Of a stretch of 64,000 nt of DNA, positions 11,654 to 23,113 are shown one piece after another. Where the stretch lies: the NCBI RefSeq assembly GCF_047948215.1, contig NC_134456.1, forward strand, positions 199,466,034 to 199,530,033, read 5' to 3'. This DNA is from Lycorma delicatula. Its lineage: Eukaryota > Arthropoda > Insecta > Hemiptera > Fulgoridae. The notes below the pieces were generated by a model. The model was given only the letters and a program-made list of their open reading frames with translations, searched no databases and was not told where the DNA came from. The translations under genes were made by a program, and so were the position numbers. The first letter of the stretch is position 1; each line of letters begins with the position of its first letter.

Positions 11654-11667
11654 AACTAAGAAGTAGG
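11654..11667. repeat. Target-site duplication, copy 2
   Basis: An exact match of the 14-mer at 10273-10286, flanking the 5'-truncated end of the R1-like insert. It lies within Jockey codons for YFLV. Confidence 0.93.
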
Positions 11668-12049
11668 ATTGAGAAAGTTGTAGCTTTAACTAGTAGAGTA
11701 AGCCGGGTATCCATACCGTATCAAAGGCCTGTTGGATGTCTAAGAACGCCGCCGAGCAGAATTTCTGCTCCTCCAGACACCCAGTGATGACTCTATGAGA
11801 TTGTTCGATTGTGGAATGGCCACACCTGAACCCAAACTGATGGTACGGAATTATCCCCTTACTCTCCAACACTGGCCTAAGCTTTTGCAATAGTAGCTTC
11901 TCAAACAATTTAGATAAGACCGGTAACAGGCTAATTGGTCTGTAAGAAGAAACTTCCTGTGCAGGCTTCCCTGGTTTCAAAATCATCACCACCTGCGACA
12001 CCTTCCATTCCGCTGGGAAGTAGGACGTCCGTAGAACAGCGTTAAACAC
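11668..12049 (-). pseudogene. Jockey reverse transcriptase, N-terminal half (exposed fragment)
   Basis: This encodes the fingers/palm blocks of a Jockey-clade reverse transcriptase, which copies element RNA at a nicked chromosomal site. In order: SYFPAEWK-like entry block (YFPAEWKVSQVVMILKPGK), SYRPISLLPVLSKLFEKLL, HQFGFRCGHSTIEQ, and motif A FLDIQQAFDTVW with its metal-binding Asp. One in-frame TAG (11690-11692) follows GLLY. The frame then continues as LKLQLSQSYFLV up to the 14-bp duplication at 11654-11667, where the R1-like insert begins. The frame starts abruptly at the 5' truncation, so there is no native start codon. Not functional as it stands. Confidence 0.88.
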
Positions 12050-12172
12050 TGATGTACTCGAGGCCTTTAAGGTATCGAGTACATCTGATGTACATCGAGT
12101 ACATCACTGATGTACTCGATGCCTTAAAGGCCTCGAGTACGTCAGGAATATTCGATGTCTTAAAGGCATCGA
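12050..12172. repeat. Inverted-repeat/palindrome cluster at the Jockey 5' junction
   Basis: 12050-12085 and 12109-12144 are 36-nt reverse complements with 2 mismatches around a 23-nt spacer. The spacer itself repeats GATGTAC/GTACATC. A 21-nt near-palindrome of form TCGA..CCTTAAAGG..TCGA occurs three times (12058-12078 in complement, 12116-12136, 12152-12172). The cluster begins exactly where homology to Jockey RT stops. It is therefore either filler made during integration or a pre-existing palindromic target. Confidence 0.88.
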
Positions 12173-13059
12173 AAAATATATAAAAATCAAATTTTTAACG
12201 ACGAAATGGGTTTTCAAGAAATAATTAAAAAAAGTTAATGAAATTTAGTAAGGTAATAAATATGAAAAACAAGAAAATTTTCATGAAGTTCTACCCTATT
12301 CAAAAAATAACAGCTCATTGTCTACCTTTCAGCATAAAACAATTTTTTCCAAAAATTAAATAGAACCGGCTCATTTATACACCATCTGATAAATCAGATT
12401 TTATTATTTGGGATATATTTTTCTTGAAATTGTAAAACGAAATAGAGGCTAATGAATATGCAAGTACCAAGCTAAGTAAAAAGGTTTATAATATTTTTTG
12501 TTTCGCAGTATTCGAAATCGTATCGAGGAATACATTAATCTGGTGAGAAGTGATTTTTTGTACAGCGAATTATGCTTAATGATTCGCTGTTAATAAAATT
12601 AATATTATGCAAGAAATTAAAAAAGAGTTATAAACTAACAAGAAATGAATGCGTAAAAACCTATATCCTGTAATATTTACGGAGGAAAGTAACAAAATTT
12701 TATTTATTTTTTTATTTAAATAATTCACAAAGACTTTAGACATAAAAATTATCCTAAAAAATAAAAATAAATTATAAGTATACTTACGCTGACAAAGATA
12801 ATATAATTAATAACGTAAATAATTATTTTTCCAATAATAAAACAAAATTAAACGAATCCACATTTAAATTGGAGACATTAATTAAGAGGGCAAAGACTGT
12901 TTAACAAGTAGGAGCATAATAAAATACACGACTTTAATTGGTTAAGAAAAGGAAAAGAGAAATTACCATCCACTTACTGTTCTTATTATTGTTGTAACTC
13001 GAGTAGTATTGTTAACAATAGGAGGAGTAAATAAAAGGCAAAACAGCAAAAGTTACAGT
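12173..13059. other. AT-rich sequence, nothing recognised
   Basis: A/T-rich sequence following the palindrome cluster. No coding or repeat structure is seen. Confidence 0.55.
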
Positions 13060-13325
13060 TCTGTTTTGAGAAGACCGGTTGGTATTTCATTTAGGAGCGT
13101 CAGATGTCCTGTAAACAGGAAAGCCATTAAATTAGGTAACCAGCGTGGAAACATGGAGCAGGAGTCTCTCGCGACGCGACTCCTGCTACGTAAGAGATGA
13201 AATAGGTCCCATAAATAACAGTTCCCGTCAGGCAGTGGGACGGCGTGCGCCGCGACGTTTTACCGCACGATTATACTCAGTCGGTCCAACACTACGCTAC
13301 TTGATTTTAGTCACTCGCTTTCTGG
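13060..13325. other. GC-rich island with a stem-loop, unclassified
   Basis: CpG-containing sequence unlike its surroundings. AGCAGGAGTC (13157-13166) pairs with GACTCCTGCT (13178-13187) over an 11-nt loop. Two overlapping open frames of about 65 codons cover it, without recognisable motifs. It could be a terminal piece of an LTR element, a retrotransposon UTR, or a promoter region. A TATATA at about 13327-13333 and TCAGTCGGTC (from 13277) are present but are weak evidence in such AT-rich DNA. Confidence 0.4.
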
Positions 13326-16019
13326 TTATATATCAGACGTAATAAAAGCATGTTCATATATTTTTAAATGATGTAAAACTTACATGTACAGTTTTCATTT
13401 ATAAATTATCGTTCAACGGTGGTTATAAAAATACAAAGCCCTTCTGATTTCAAATATATGTCACTGGGTTTTATCATATAATTATTATAAACTCTAAAAT
13501 ATTAAAGTAAATTTAAGTTACATTAAATAGTTTCAGTACATATGATTATGATCGTAATCTAAAACGTTTTGATAAGCGGTCGTAGAGTATGAAATTGATT
13601 AATTTATACAGATTAAAAGTCAAAATGATAGGTTACTAACGTTTGTTAACCATGTTTTTATTTTTAACATTAAAAAAAATAGACCAACAAACTTCGTTTT
13701 TTATTTAATGCTACGCTTTGGCACAATCACACAAAATATTTATAGTAATTTTTAATGAGAAATTAAAATTATTTTTAACAGTTAACAGCATTGCATGCAA
13801 ATATTTAAAATTACCATAGCTGCTCAATTTCTACATGATTACAATTTTTAAAGTAATGTTACATTCAAAGCAAAAATATAATAATAAAGTGAAATTCTAA
13901 TTTAATAAAGTATAAAAGGAAATAAAATAAAAAGGGAAATCTTATAAAGAACTATTAAAGTGTTGTACCCGTTGTAAATTCCAGTTTAAAATTGGTTGAA
14001 GGCTTGCATATCCGGTACTCATCAAAACGTTCACATAAAGGAAAGCCTGTGTACGGGCGTTGCCCGCATCTTCCGGCATGCAACCATGACATTTATATCA
14101 ATATTGAACTCAGTACAACGCATTTCCCTGACATATCTTACTTTTAACTCTAAAAGAAAACCTTCAAATTATATTGTAAAAATAAGGATTTTGCATATAA
14201 ATAAATATGTAAAAAAAATTTATTAAAAGAATTTACCAACTGGGAAAAATTAAAATACGTTCATTAAAACTGAAAACTTATAACATTCGATTTTTACGTC
14301 ACCCTTACAAAATTACGTAAATAAACATGATGGAAATTAAAAGCATAAAAGATAACTGCCACAAACATTTAGCATCAGAAATGCATTGTCAATGTGGGAA
14401 AAACAAAGTATAAAGTAAAGGGGACTCTAAATTAAATAATCTTTCTATAAAGTTGAGTAACATTGTAATAATAGAGTATGTCAACATTTAAAACAATTTA
14501 CACCAATTTTTTGTTAGAAAAGTTATAACTAGACCTTTAAACCGTAAATACTAAAATAAAGAATAAACAAAACTCGCTTTCTAAAAGCATGGTTTGGACA
14601 AAATCTTTTCAGATTCATTGCAGAACTCAGTGATATTGCAATTATGTTGTGCAAGTCGTCCATCTTAAAGAGGTTAAGAAATTCGTTTCAAACATTGCAT
14701 TTGATCTATTTTGTTTATTAAAAATTAGTGGTTTTAAATATTGCAACAATTCGCCAAATATTTTCATATTCCTGCAAACACACCTGAATTAAAATTTTTA
14801 GTTTCTCTGAACTTATGAACGGCTGATGATTCTCTACTTTTAATGTGATGCTAGTTGATGGTTTTTGCGGTTGTGGGTGAATTTGCTTATAATTTTTCCG
14901 ATGAAATATTAAATGCACTCCACCACGGTTTAATTTATGCACTTTTGGGTATTATCGACCATTAATGTGTACTTAGCGACCTGCTTGTACTGTGCATTCA
15001 AAGTATTGGTTGCATACCGCACAGGCGATGACCGCTTTACGCAGTACATTGTAAACACATTCGCTGATCCCCGTTTCATCTAGATACTTTAGTTGAAACA
15101 GCTATTTCTATCAAGAAGGTAACAATCATTGAATACGTAAATATAATACCATTTTAAATACTTAAGAAAATATACAAACTTCTAAATAATATAAAAATAA
15201 TTTAAATAAAACTAAAAACGTTAGAATAGCTTATAATGTACTGATAAAAACACATATTGTTTCCTCAATGTCATATTATTACATAATAGAATATTGTGTG
15301 TTGTGAGAGACAAAAAAATAAGATATATAAAAAACATTACTATTGTATCTGCAATAAATTAATCACTGATAGTCAGTTCATGTACCACATAACTGTAACA
15401 TAACAAAAACTTTTATTTGTTAAATATATTCTTATATTCTTTATCGTATATACGAGGAGTATGTACAAAAAAAATATATATATATATATATATATTATCA
15501 CACACTTTGTTTATATATTAAAAATGTTGGCAATTAAAGGGCTTTTTTGGAGCTACATTTTATTTACAATAGGTTCATATTTATTTACAATTGAAACCAT
15601 AAGTAAATGGATTGACAACTAATGAAACGAATGAAGAATATTCAGAGATACTTCTCATAAAACACCGACACTAACTTTATTCACTTCATAACTAGTACTT
15701 ACCTAAACAAACCATAAAAAAATACAGACAAACAATGTAACAAAAATAACCGACTAAAATAGGAAACTATTATTAAAGGAGTTCAACAGTGATGTATAGA
15801 AGTAAACTCAATACAAACAACAGACAGTAGAACGATTCATAATTTAATAATATATGTTGTCAGCAACGATCTACCAAACCAGTATAGCTTTCAGTACATC
15901 AATAATTATCAAATAATTCCAATCGGGGATGAATTCCCTTTTGTAGCAGTACATAAAAGAATTATAAAAATATGAGAATGTAAAACCAATATAACAAATT
16001 AGGTTGTCAGTAATAATTA
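13326..16019. other. AT-rich sequence; possible coding fossil near 14718-15110
   Basis: Mostly A/T-rich. 14718-15110 is less AT-biased and has a 74-codon minus-strand open frame (14718-14942) with sense codons resuming upstream, broken by stops. I cannot assign it to a family. A small CGGGC/GCCCG stem lies at 14054-14066, and a TA microsatellite at 15474-15495. Confidence 0.4.
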
Positions 16020-16350
16020 ATCTTTAGTCCTGAAAGGTAATATCCATCGCTACGCAGCAAAACCTAGATCTATCACGGTTCGCCTCTTTAGACATCTAAT
16101 ATCTCTACAGTTGTCCAACGGATTCACTGCTAGGTGGTATGAACTTTGCACTTATACGTTGGATCTGCTCACGAATGTACGACGATATCCTTAAATATTC
16201 CTGAATCTCATTGTTTCTTACACACTACTTCTGCTAAGATCCTGAGTACTTTGTTCTGGAACTTCTGGATGATCTCAACGTTGCTGTAACACGATGTTCC
16301 TTAAAGCTGTTCGTTGTAGCCTTATAGCTGTATACCAAAGTTCCATATGA
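16020..16350 (-). pseudogene. Jockey-clade reverse transcriptase C-terminal fragment
   Basis: Minus-strand translation in shifting frames gives GTSCYSNVEIIQKFQNKVLR. This matches the block NNVEIIQRFQNKAARVI of the Jockey copy at 9311-10272. Further on, VNPLDNCRDIRCLKRRTVIDLG matches that copy's INLLDNSRDVRRLKR and LDLG region (broken here for length). It has several stops and frameshifts and is older than the 9098-12049 copy. Only the extreme C-terminus is present, as expected of a 5'-truncated LINE. No poly(A) or duplication was recognised. Confidence 0.72.
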
Positions 16351-17092
16351 GAGTTACGACAATAAATAAATATGAAATTTTAAAATTAAGGTGGATGTTT
16401 CTAAAAAAATTGTTTGAAAAAATATGTGGATTTGAAAAACACGATTCCATGAAATTAACCAGGCTGTACTTAATTAAAATAAACTAATATGAGTTTTTGA
16501 AGGTTACGTCATAACACACCTTTTCCGAGTTCTAATATACACTTTATATATTTCTTAGAACTAATATCAATTCTTTTATTTATGTTAAATAAAGACGGAT
16601 TAAATTGTTGTAATTTGTGTGAACCCCGTGGATAATAAAAAAACAATTAATAATACTTCAGAAGTAATGATCAGTTCTTTGACTTTATCTTTGTGTTAAA
16701 CTGGTCGATAATGTCCAATAGTTTAAAATCGTAGTTAATTACTTACTGATAAAAAAATTTTCAAATAATTTTGTGAAATAAAATAAAATTAATTTTTTAC
16801 GTAAAATAGAATTCGTTGATATAACAAAGGACAGAACAAAATTAAAGTTCTAAAATTTCGATTCATAAAATAGCACTAAAGAAGTTTCCTCGAAGTAACT
16901 GCAATAAATTCTTTTTAAGTTTAAATATTTCCTTTGAACATTGTAAAAGAATGTATTAATAATGTCTTCAAAAAAAAAGCTATCAAAAGAAAGAAATCAA
17001 ATAAAAAATATTACCGCGAAGTAATACACACACACGTGCACGCGGGCAAGCACACAATATATATACTCGTGTATATATATATATATAATTTG

Positions 17093-17150
<58 letters not shown>

Positions 17151-17763
17151 AATTGTAATTCTTCCGGTGTATATTTTCTTTCAAAGAAAGTAACTGAATT
17201 AAAAAAAATATATGATGTACTTGTGAAAAATTTATACAAATATGAGATGAGAAAGTAAACTCGCAAACAGAAATTTTAATAGCAAGATATTTATATTTTT
17301 AAAATTTGAAATAAACCTAGTTCTTATCTTTTTTCCTACCTGATAAGTTGAAAAGATACGTCAGCAACATTTAAATTTTCTTAAAGATTAAAAAATGTCT
17401 TGTAGTTCACGAATTTGGAATTCTTATAATGAACTGCAGTCAGAATATATAAAATATGTTCAGTATACTGCGCACAATATATTGTTTATTAAATTGCTTT
17501 TCGTTTGTTATATTCATTTAAAAATAATAAATCCTAACGTTATGTTCATAATTTATAAGAACGTTCAATTTATCGTATTCAATATGTGTACGTAATTGTT
17601 ATAAGATAAAATAATTACTAAATAATAACTGGTATCACATAAATAATTGCTTTTATTTAAAAATAAATTTTATTACAATGAACCATTTTATCTAATACGA
17701 CCAAATATACTGAAGAAAATTAAAAGAGGATATTAAAGGTTTATTATAAGTTATAAGATAAAC
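16351..17763. other. AT-rich sequence with TA microsatellite
   Basis: A long (TA)n tract at about 17093-17144 is preceded by a TG/CA-rich patch near 17025-17055. Nothing else is recognised. Confidence 0.6.
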
Positions 17764-18060
17764 TTAATATAAATTGGCAAAGCGCACTGAAATCGGAGAG
17801 ATTTCATTTTGCGGTTGAATCCATTTTCCCCTCCGGTTCCATCCCATTTCTTGTATTTTCAGTCGCGGGAGCGAGAAAGCTGAGAAAACATATTCGCAGT
17901 TAAATCGAACGTAGTGGAAGGGTTTGGATAGTAGCGGGAGTTCGGTGGTGTAGTTTAAGGGTTGGAGTATTGGGAAATACAAATACTGTAGAGATAAGGC
18001 TAGAAACACTCGGGGAGACAATTATAGGTTTTCAAGCCTTAGTGGCTCGCTTCGCAACGC
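17764..18060. other. Moderately GC-rich block, unclassified
   Basis: Less AT-biased than its surroundings, with CpGs and a small GAAATC/GATTTC stem. An 85-codon minus-strand open frame (17764-18021) covers most of it but shows no domain I recognise. It may be an old repeat or a spurious frame. Confidence 0.3.
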
Positions 18061-19199
18061 GATAATACCTAATGTAGGTCCGACCCAAACCAAACTCTTT
18101 GACTATAAATTGCCCGAAATTAACTTTTCCCACAGTTACTATAATTCATCCAAGTTTTTCCAAGTCCTAAGGGACTTGTAAGAAATAACATTGCAAGTTG
18201 ACGTTAAAACAAAAATTCAGATTTTCATCTAGTGATATTTCAATAACTTATATATAAAAAAGATTCATAACCTCACACACACACACACACACACTCACTA
18301 ATTTATTCATATTTTACTAAATTATAACTAAAAAACGCCTAAGTTAACTAAACCGCAATTGAATAGAAAATTAAATTTATTATGTTTTTAACTAAAAATG
18401 ATAATTACGCAAATCAATACATAATAAAATTATAAATCAAAACAATAAATAGCCAAGCACAGTTACTTTTAGTATAAATGATCAGAAATAGCTGATTGAA
18501 TTGACTAATTGATTTAAGTTGGACAATGATTTTTAAAACTAACGAATCAAACAACAATTTTACAAAACGAAAAAAAAAATTAAGCATAAAAAATATCAAT
18601 CTCGCGATGATAATTTAAATTGGTTAATAATTTAAATTTATTCGATTAAGTTCTAAAAAGATAAAAAAAACTAGCGAAAGAATTATGACGTTATTATAAA
18701 TTACACAAGGTCGTCATGTATTTATTTACGTGGTAGGAGTTTCTCTTATAAAGCACACTTTATTATTTATTTAATTAATTTTTGTTAAATTATGCTAAAT
18801 TTTAATATCATACGAAGTTTTTCAGAAATTTAGCTTTAAAATTTTATAAAATAATGGGTGAACCTACCATTCGAAAGTTCCTTCCTTACGAACTTCTAAA
18901 ATAAATAAAAGCATAAATTTTTCGTAAATAATTAAAATTAATACTAACAAAGAATTATTGTAATCTCAGAATATAAATTGGATAATAAGAAAACTCTTCG
19001 AAAGAGATGGTTTTCTTTGTGAAAAAAAATACATTATTTAAAGAAATAGGGAAAAGAGTGAAAAAATGTAAAAAGCGGTACTGGATGAAAGCAAAAAAAA
19101 ACATTTAAGGAGAAGTTCACTAATGAAGAGGGTTACTGTAAAAATTCAAGAGAGATAAGCGGGGAGAAATTAAAAAAAAAAATAAGGGTTAAAAATATA
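18061..19199. other. AT-rich sequence with CA microsatellite
   Basis: (CA)n lies at about 18274-18294. Otherwise A/T-rich and featureless. Confidence 0.55.
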
Positions 19200-20020
19200 A
19201 TGTTTACTTATGTATTATGTATAAATGTATGCCTTCCATTAAAACAATCCCTTTCGGTACGCCGGAAGGTGGAGTTAGATTTCACCGGTACTAAGTACGG
19301 GATAAAAAAGATTTCCATCTTAAAGTTAAGAAAAATTTCAATTTTACTCAATACGACAATGGTTGCATGTGAAAAAAGTTTCACATGTTTAGCATACGAC
19401 AAGCTCCATTTTCTTACAATTCCAGTAATATTTTGGTCATCCCTTGCCGTAAGGGTCGGTCGTATCAAAAATTGTTGCAGACAAAAGTTTTAGGTAATGT
19501 TTAGAGGACTAACGACCACTTTAAACCGATTCAATACTGTGATTATTAAGGAAAGTACGATTTTTTTTGCCTTCGAAACCCCATTTTTTCCACCACTTGG
19601 GCCAATGATAGGTGATATCAAAAATCTTTACTTAGATAAGTTTTAGGCCCTTATCCAAAGAATATCAGGAACTTTAAACGTGTTCGATTTTACTTAATAA
19701 GAAAGTTATAGCGATATATTTTTTTTTCAAAAAAGCCCCCTCCATTTTCACCCCCATGGTCCAATTTTGCCCAATAACAAACTCGACCGAGTTTTTGGGC
19801 AGTTATATTTCATGTTATCAATTTGAAAGTGATTGGCGCAAAATTAGGGCAGTTATCGTGTCCACAAGAAAGTGAAATATATAAATGTATAAATAAACTA
19901 TTCAACAGAGGGTCGATTTGGGGTCTGGGGGATGTGAAACGCAAAGATATTTCGCAATTTTTCGGAAGTCGAATCATGGTATCCATCGCAATAGGCAGCT
20001 TTCTTATGAAATTTACCTAA
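19200..20020. repeat. Unclassified dispersed-repeat candidate
   Basis: More complex sequence than its flanks. It has paired motifs (a phrase with ATGATAGGTGATATCAAAAA and later AGTTATAGCGATATATTT) and C-rich phrases such as CCCCCATGGTCC. Open frames on both strands (19200-19493 plus, 19208-19468 minus) overlap each other and carry no family motif. The non-coding, phrase-like character resembles old non-autonomous transposons. There is no second copy in this window to prove repetition. Confidence 0.35.
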
Positions 20021-20479
20021 AAAGGAAGAAAAAAAAACGGAGAGTCTAAAGAGATAAATTAATATTAGGAAACTTATTTTTGATTAATAACTAAAGACTA
20101 GGAAACAGGAAAATGTATATAATAAAAATTGTAATAAAATTAAAGATATTATTTATGAAAGCAAGTAGTCATTCCACAAAGTATGGAACAATATTTATTG
20201 CGTTGTACAATTCACCGAAATTATAGTAGAACACTACAACTCACCGGTCCCTTTGTCGGATTAATTAAAAATATTCTTAAATGTAACACATAGTATTCGT
20301 ATCTATTACTTTCATTATAAAATAATTTAATTCTAAGCTCAATAATGATCGTAAGAGAATAAATGATTAATTAAAAGAAACTCCATTATCCATTCTTCAG
20401 TAACAGATTACAGGAAGCCAAAAAATCTTTAGGTAATTAAATTAGATATTAAATGATAAGAGTAAATGCAACGGTAAAC
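20021..20479. other. AT-rich sequence, nothing recognised
   Basis: A/T-rich spacer before the SINE. No feature is seen. Confidence 0.55.
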
Positions 20480-20690
20480 GTGTGTAGTCATAAACAAGAC
20501 TCATATCGACCACTTCTGAGACTTGACCTTAACTGAAACCTAACCACCAAATAACACCGGTACCCAAATCCAGCATTCATATCCATATAAAAATAACTGC
20601 CTTTACAAGAACTTGAACCTTAGAACTCTCGACTTCGAAAATCCGTTGATTTTACGATTACAAGTTTAAAAACTAGACCAACACGTCAGG
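20480..20690 (-). mobile_element. tRNA-derived SINE, copy B
   Basis: Minus-strand copy of the family at 1-265. Reading the minus strand it has a B-box-like GGTTCAAGTTC, the shared CGAAGTCGAGAGTTC phrase, GGGTACCGGTGTTATTTGG, then a diverged tail. It lacks the full 3' end seen in copies C and D. Confidence 0.7.
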
Positions 20691-21360
20691 CTTGGCAAGC
20701 AGGTGGCGGCGATTGCAGTTGCTAATCTATACACACACAACCACACCCAGCAGTAGCTGGAAAACTGGTTAGAGAAAACAAAATGTTAGGTAATTAATAA
20801 TAAGTTATATTTATTTTTCGTTCACATTTTTTTCTTTTTCAAAATTATTAAAAGTATATACGAATGACCTGAATCAGTTTAAATTAACTGAATGGTCAGA
20901 GTTTGATTTAATCAGTTTACAAAATGCTATATAAAATCATATATACAATAAACAATTTTTAAATGATAGGTAGATTTAAACTAATTAAGTGGAAAAAATA
21001 GATCAAGAAAATAAAAATTCATATAAATAAAACAAATAAAATGTTGATTTTTATTTAGTTACAATATCTAATTATCTAATTATTTATTTCTACAGATCAG
21101 TTTTTTCAACCAGATCTATAAATCAATTATTATAATAGGACTAATAAATTCAAAAAAATTGATTAAACTAACAAAATGTTGCAACGGTATTATGTAAAGA
21201 GGTATATCTGAAAAATGAATACTAAGATTTAGTTGATCAGTTCCTTTCCTTCCTCAGAAGTATACAATGCAAAGTAACAATCCATTTATTTTTTATATTA
21301 ATGGACTATACTTCCGCAATGCATTAAATAATGCAGATTAATAACCCAGGTATGTAATTA
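20691..21360. other. AT-rich sequence, nothing recognised
   Basis: A/T-rich spacer ending at the TA microsatellite that forms the Helitron target. Confidence 0.55.
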
Positions 21361-21380
21361 TATATATATATATATATATA
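21361..21380. repeat. TA microsatellite, left of the Helitron
   Basis: (TA)10 immediately before the Helitron 5' TC. It continues as (TA)n at 23091-23114 on the far side, so one microsatellite was split. Confidence 0.95.
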
Positions 21381-21784
21381 TCTTTATATATATTTCTTCT
21401 GTGCGTGTGTATGAAACTGAACTCCTCCTAAACGGCTGGACTGACTTTGATAAAATTTTGTGTGTGTGATTAAGTTGATTATACCATTAAGTGATTAAGT
21501 TTGATAAACCATTCTCGAATGGTTTAGGTTCAGAATTTGATCCGATAGAAAATTTTTTTAAAAAATTAATTTATGTTTTGTTGTTGTTGAACTTGGGATG
21601 GTTAAGGTTCACAATTGGATCCGGTAGGCAGCGCTGCGTATTTTAGAATTTTTTTAAATTTTTTTCATATCAGTCAGAACCAGTAGTTGGTGCTGCGATC
21701 GGATTCTTGGAAATTTTTTTATTTTATTGCTTTTTCGCATACAGTTACTTGCGTGGTAGCTTAATGTTATTATTACATTAAAAT

Positions 21785-22103
21785 TCGTATTTTTAACGGT
21801 CTTCTGTGTTTAGAGAGTAGTTTGAATTAAATCCGATAGGTAGTGCTGTTCTGACAATTGGATTTATCTACATTCTGACTTTTATAAAGTGAAAGGTTAC
21901 ATTTTATGTAAGTTTCTTAATGTTCAGTATTAATTGTAATGATTTTGCAGCCACAACCCTTTTCGTTAAACAATTATTTTCCACCGAATATTGTGATTAG
22001 AGAGTGGTGTGAATTTTATCCGATAGGTAATGCTGTTGTTTTGCCATTTGGGTTTATTTACATTCTGTGAAAGGTTAAATTTCGTGAAGTTCCTAATGTT
22101 CAG
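21785..22103 (+). repeat. Internal direct repeat in the Helitron
   Basis: About 21810-21927 and 21997-22103 share TTAGAGAGT, ATCCGATAGGTARTGCTGTT, a TTATCTACATTCTG phrase and a TTAATGTTCAG/CTAATGTTCAG end. They are separated by about 70 bp. Confidence 0.8.
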
Positions 22104-22187
22104 TTTTTTTTAAGGTTTTATGAAACTTTCAATTGCGTTCATTTAATCTGTATGTATACTCAAATCTAGCAATAGCTAAGCATTGCC

Positions 22188-22210
22188 AAGCGCGCTAGAA
22201 TTGCGCGCTT
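22188..22210. repeat. GC hairpin inside the Helitron
   Basis: AAGCGCGC (22188-22195) pairs perfectly with GCGCGCTT (22203-22210) across TAGAATT. Confidence 0.85.
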
Positions 22211-23113
22211 ATTGAGAATATTATATTGTTATTTATTGAAATAACGTTTTAAAGTAGAATTAAAAAATATACATTGTTCAAATTTGTAAGATATAGTATT
22301 GGAGTATTTTACATGAATTTTAATGATGTATACACATCATTCATTGTGCATTCAATAACAATCAACTTAACCTACAAATTTAAATTGTCAGTTCTCATTT
22401 GATTCTATTCAACTTATGAATATTGAACGGCTCTTTGAAAATAAAAATGTTGTTAGTTTGTAAAATAAATATAGTTTAAAGTATATTTAAAAAATTGAAG
22501 TTATAATTTTTGTAGCTGATTAATTTTATAAAAAATTTTCTAAAATGGTTTTTAATTTACAATTATCTAAAATTTGGTAAAATAGATGTTAAAATAAAGA
22601 ATGAGAAAAATGATAAAAATTTCTACTAAAATTTTTGCTACGTTGCTTTTTTTTACAGTGCTTTAGTTTTTTTATTAATTGATTAATTAATCTATCACAT
22701 GGTTATGAAACTTCAAAATTATTAAATTAAAATAAAATGCAGGAGGTACTTTTTTAAAATGATCTTAAGTGAAAATTAGAAGTAACGTGAATGAAAATTT
22801 ATTAATTACACTAATTATTAATTTTACGACGTTTCTATTTTTTAATTCAATTTTCGTCTGACATCTCAATATTTAGTGAAAATAAATATTAACGTAGTAT
22901 GATTAATTAATAAATAAATATTAACGTAATTAATCAATAAGCCCATTACAATAATACAACCATCACCAAATTAATGAAATTTCGTCCAAATTCCTGCTAA
23001 TTTTAACTCAAATAAGTTACTTCTATTTATGTGTTGTGCATTTATTACAGAACAATGCCACGTCAGGACAACGTCTGTGGGGTCCTCTAGTATATATATA
23101 TATATATATATAT

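Larger units (their letters stand above)
9098..12049 (-). mobile_element. 5'-truncated Jockey-clade non-LTR retrotransposon, split by a nested insertion
   Basis: Minus-strand LINE. It has reverse-transcriptase blocks at 11668-12049 and 9311-10272, then a 3' UTR, then a poly(A) tract seen as a T-run at about 9098-9109 on the plus strand. The endonuclease and ORF1 are absent, so the copy is 5'-truncated near 12049. The R1-like insert (10287-11653) plus one copy of its 14-bp duplication interrupts it, and deleting these restores a continuous reading frame. Possible host flanks are AT-rich (AAATATATA on both sides), too low-complexity to prove a duplication. Confidence 0.88.
21381..23090 (+). mobile_element. 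Complete non-autonomous Helitron
   Basis: The 5' end is TCTTTATATATATTTCTTC followed by the insect Helitron phrase AACTCCTCCTAAACGGCTGG. The 3' end is GTCCTCTAG, ending in the canonical CTAG at 23087-23090. It sits between A (21380) and T (23091), as Helitrons require, with no target duplication. A hairpin near the end pairs CCAC and GGAC with GTCT and GTGG around an AAC loop (23058-23080, 4-nt bulge). There is no Rep/helicase coding sequence in 1710 bp, so it depends on enzymes supplied elsewhere. Inside are two long diverged direct repeats and an 8-bp GC hairpin. Rolling-circle transposition is known for the family. Confidence 0.9.
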
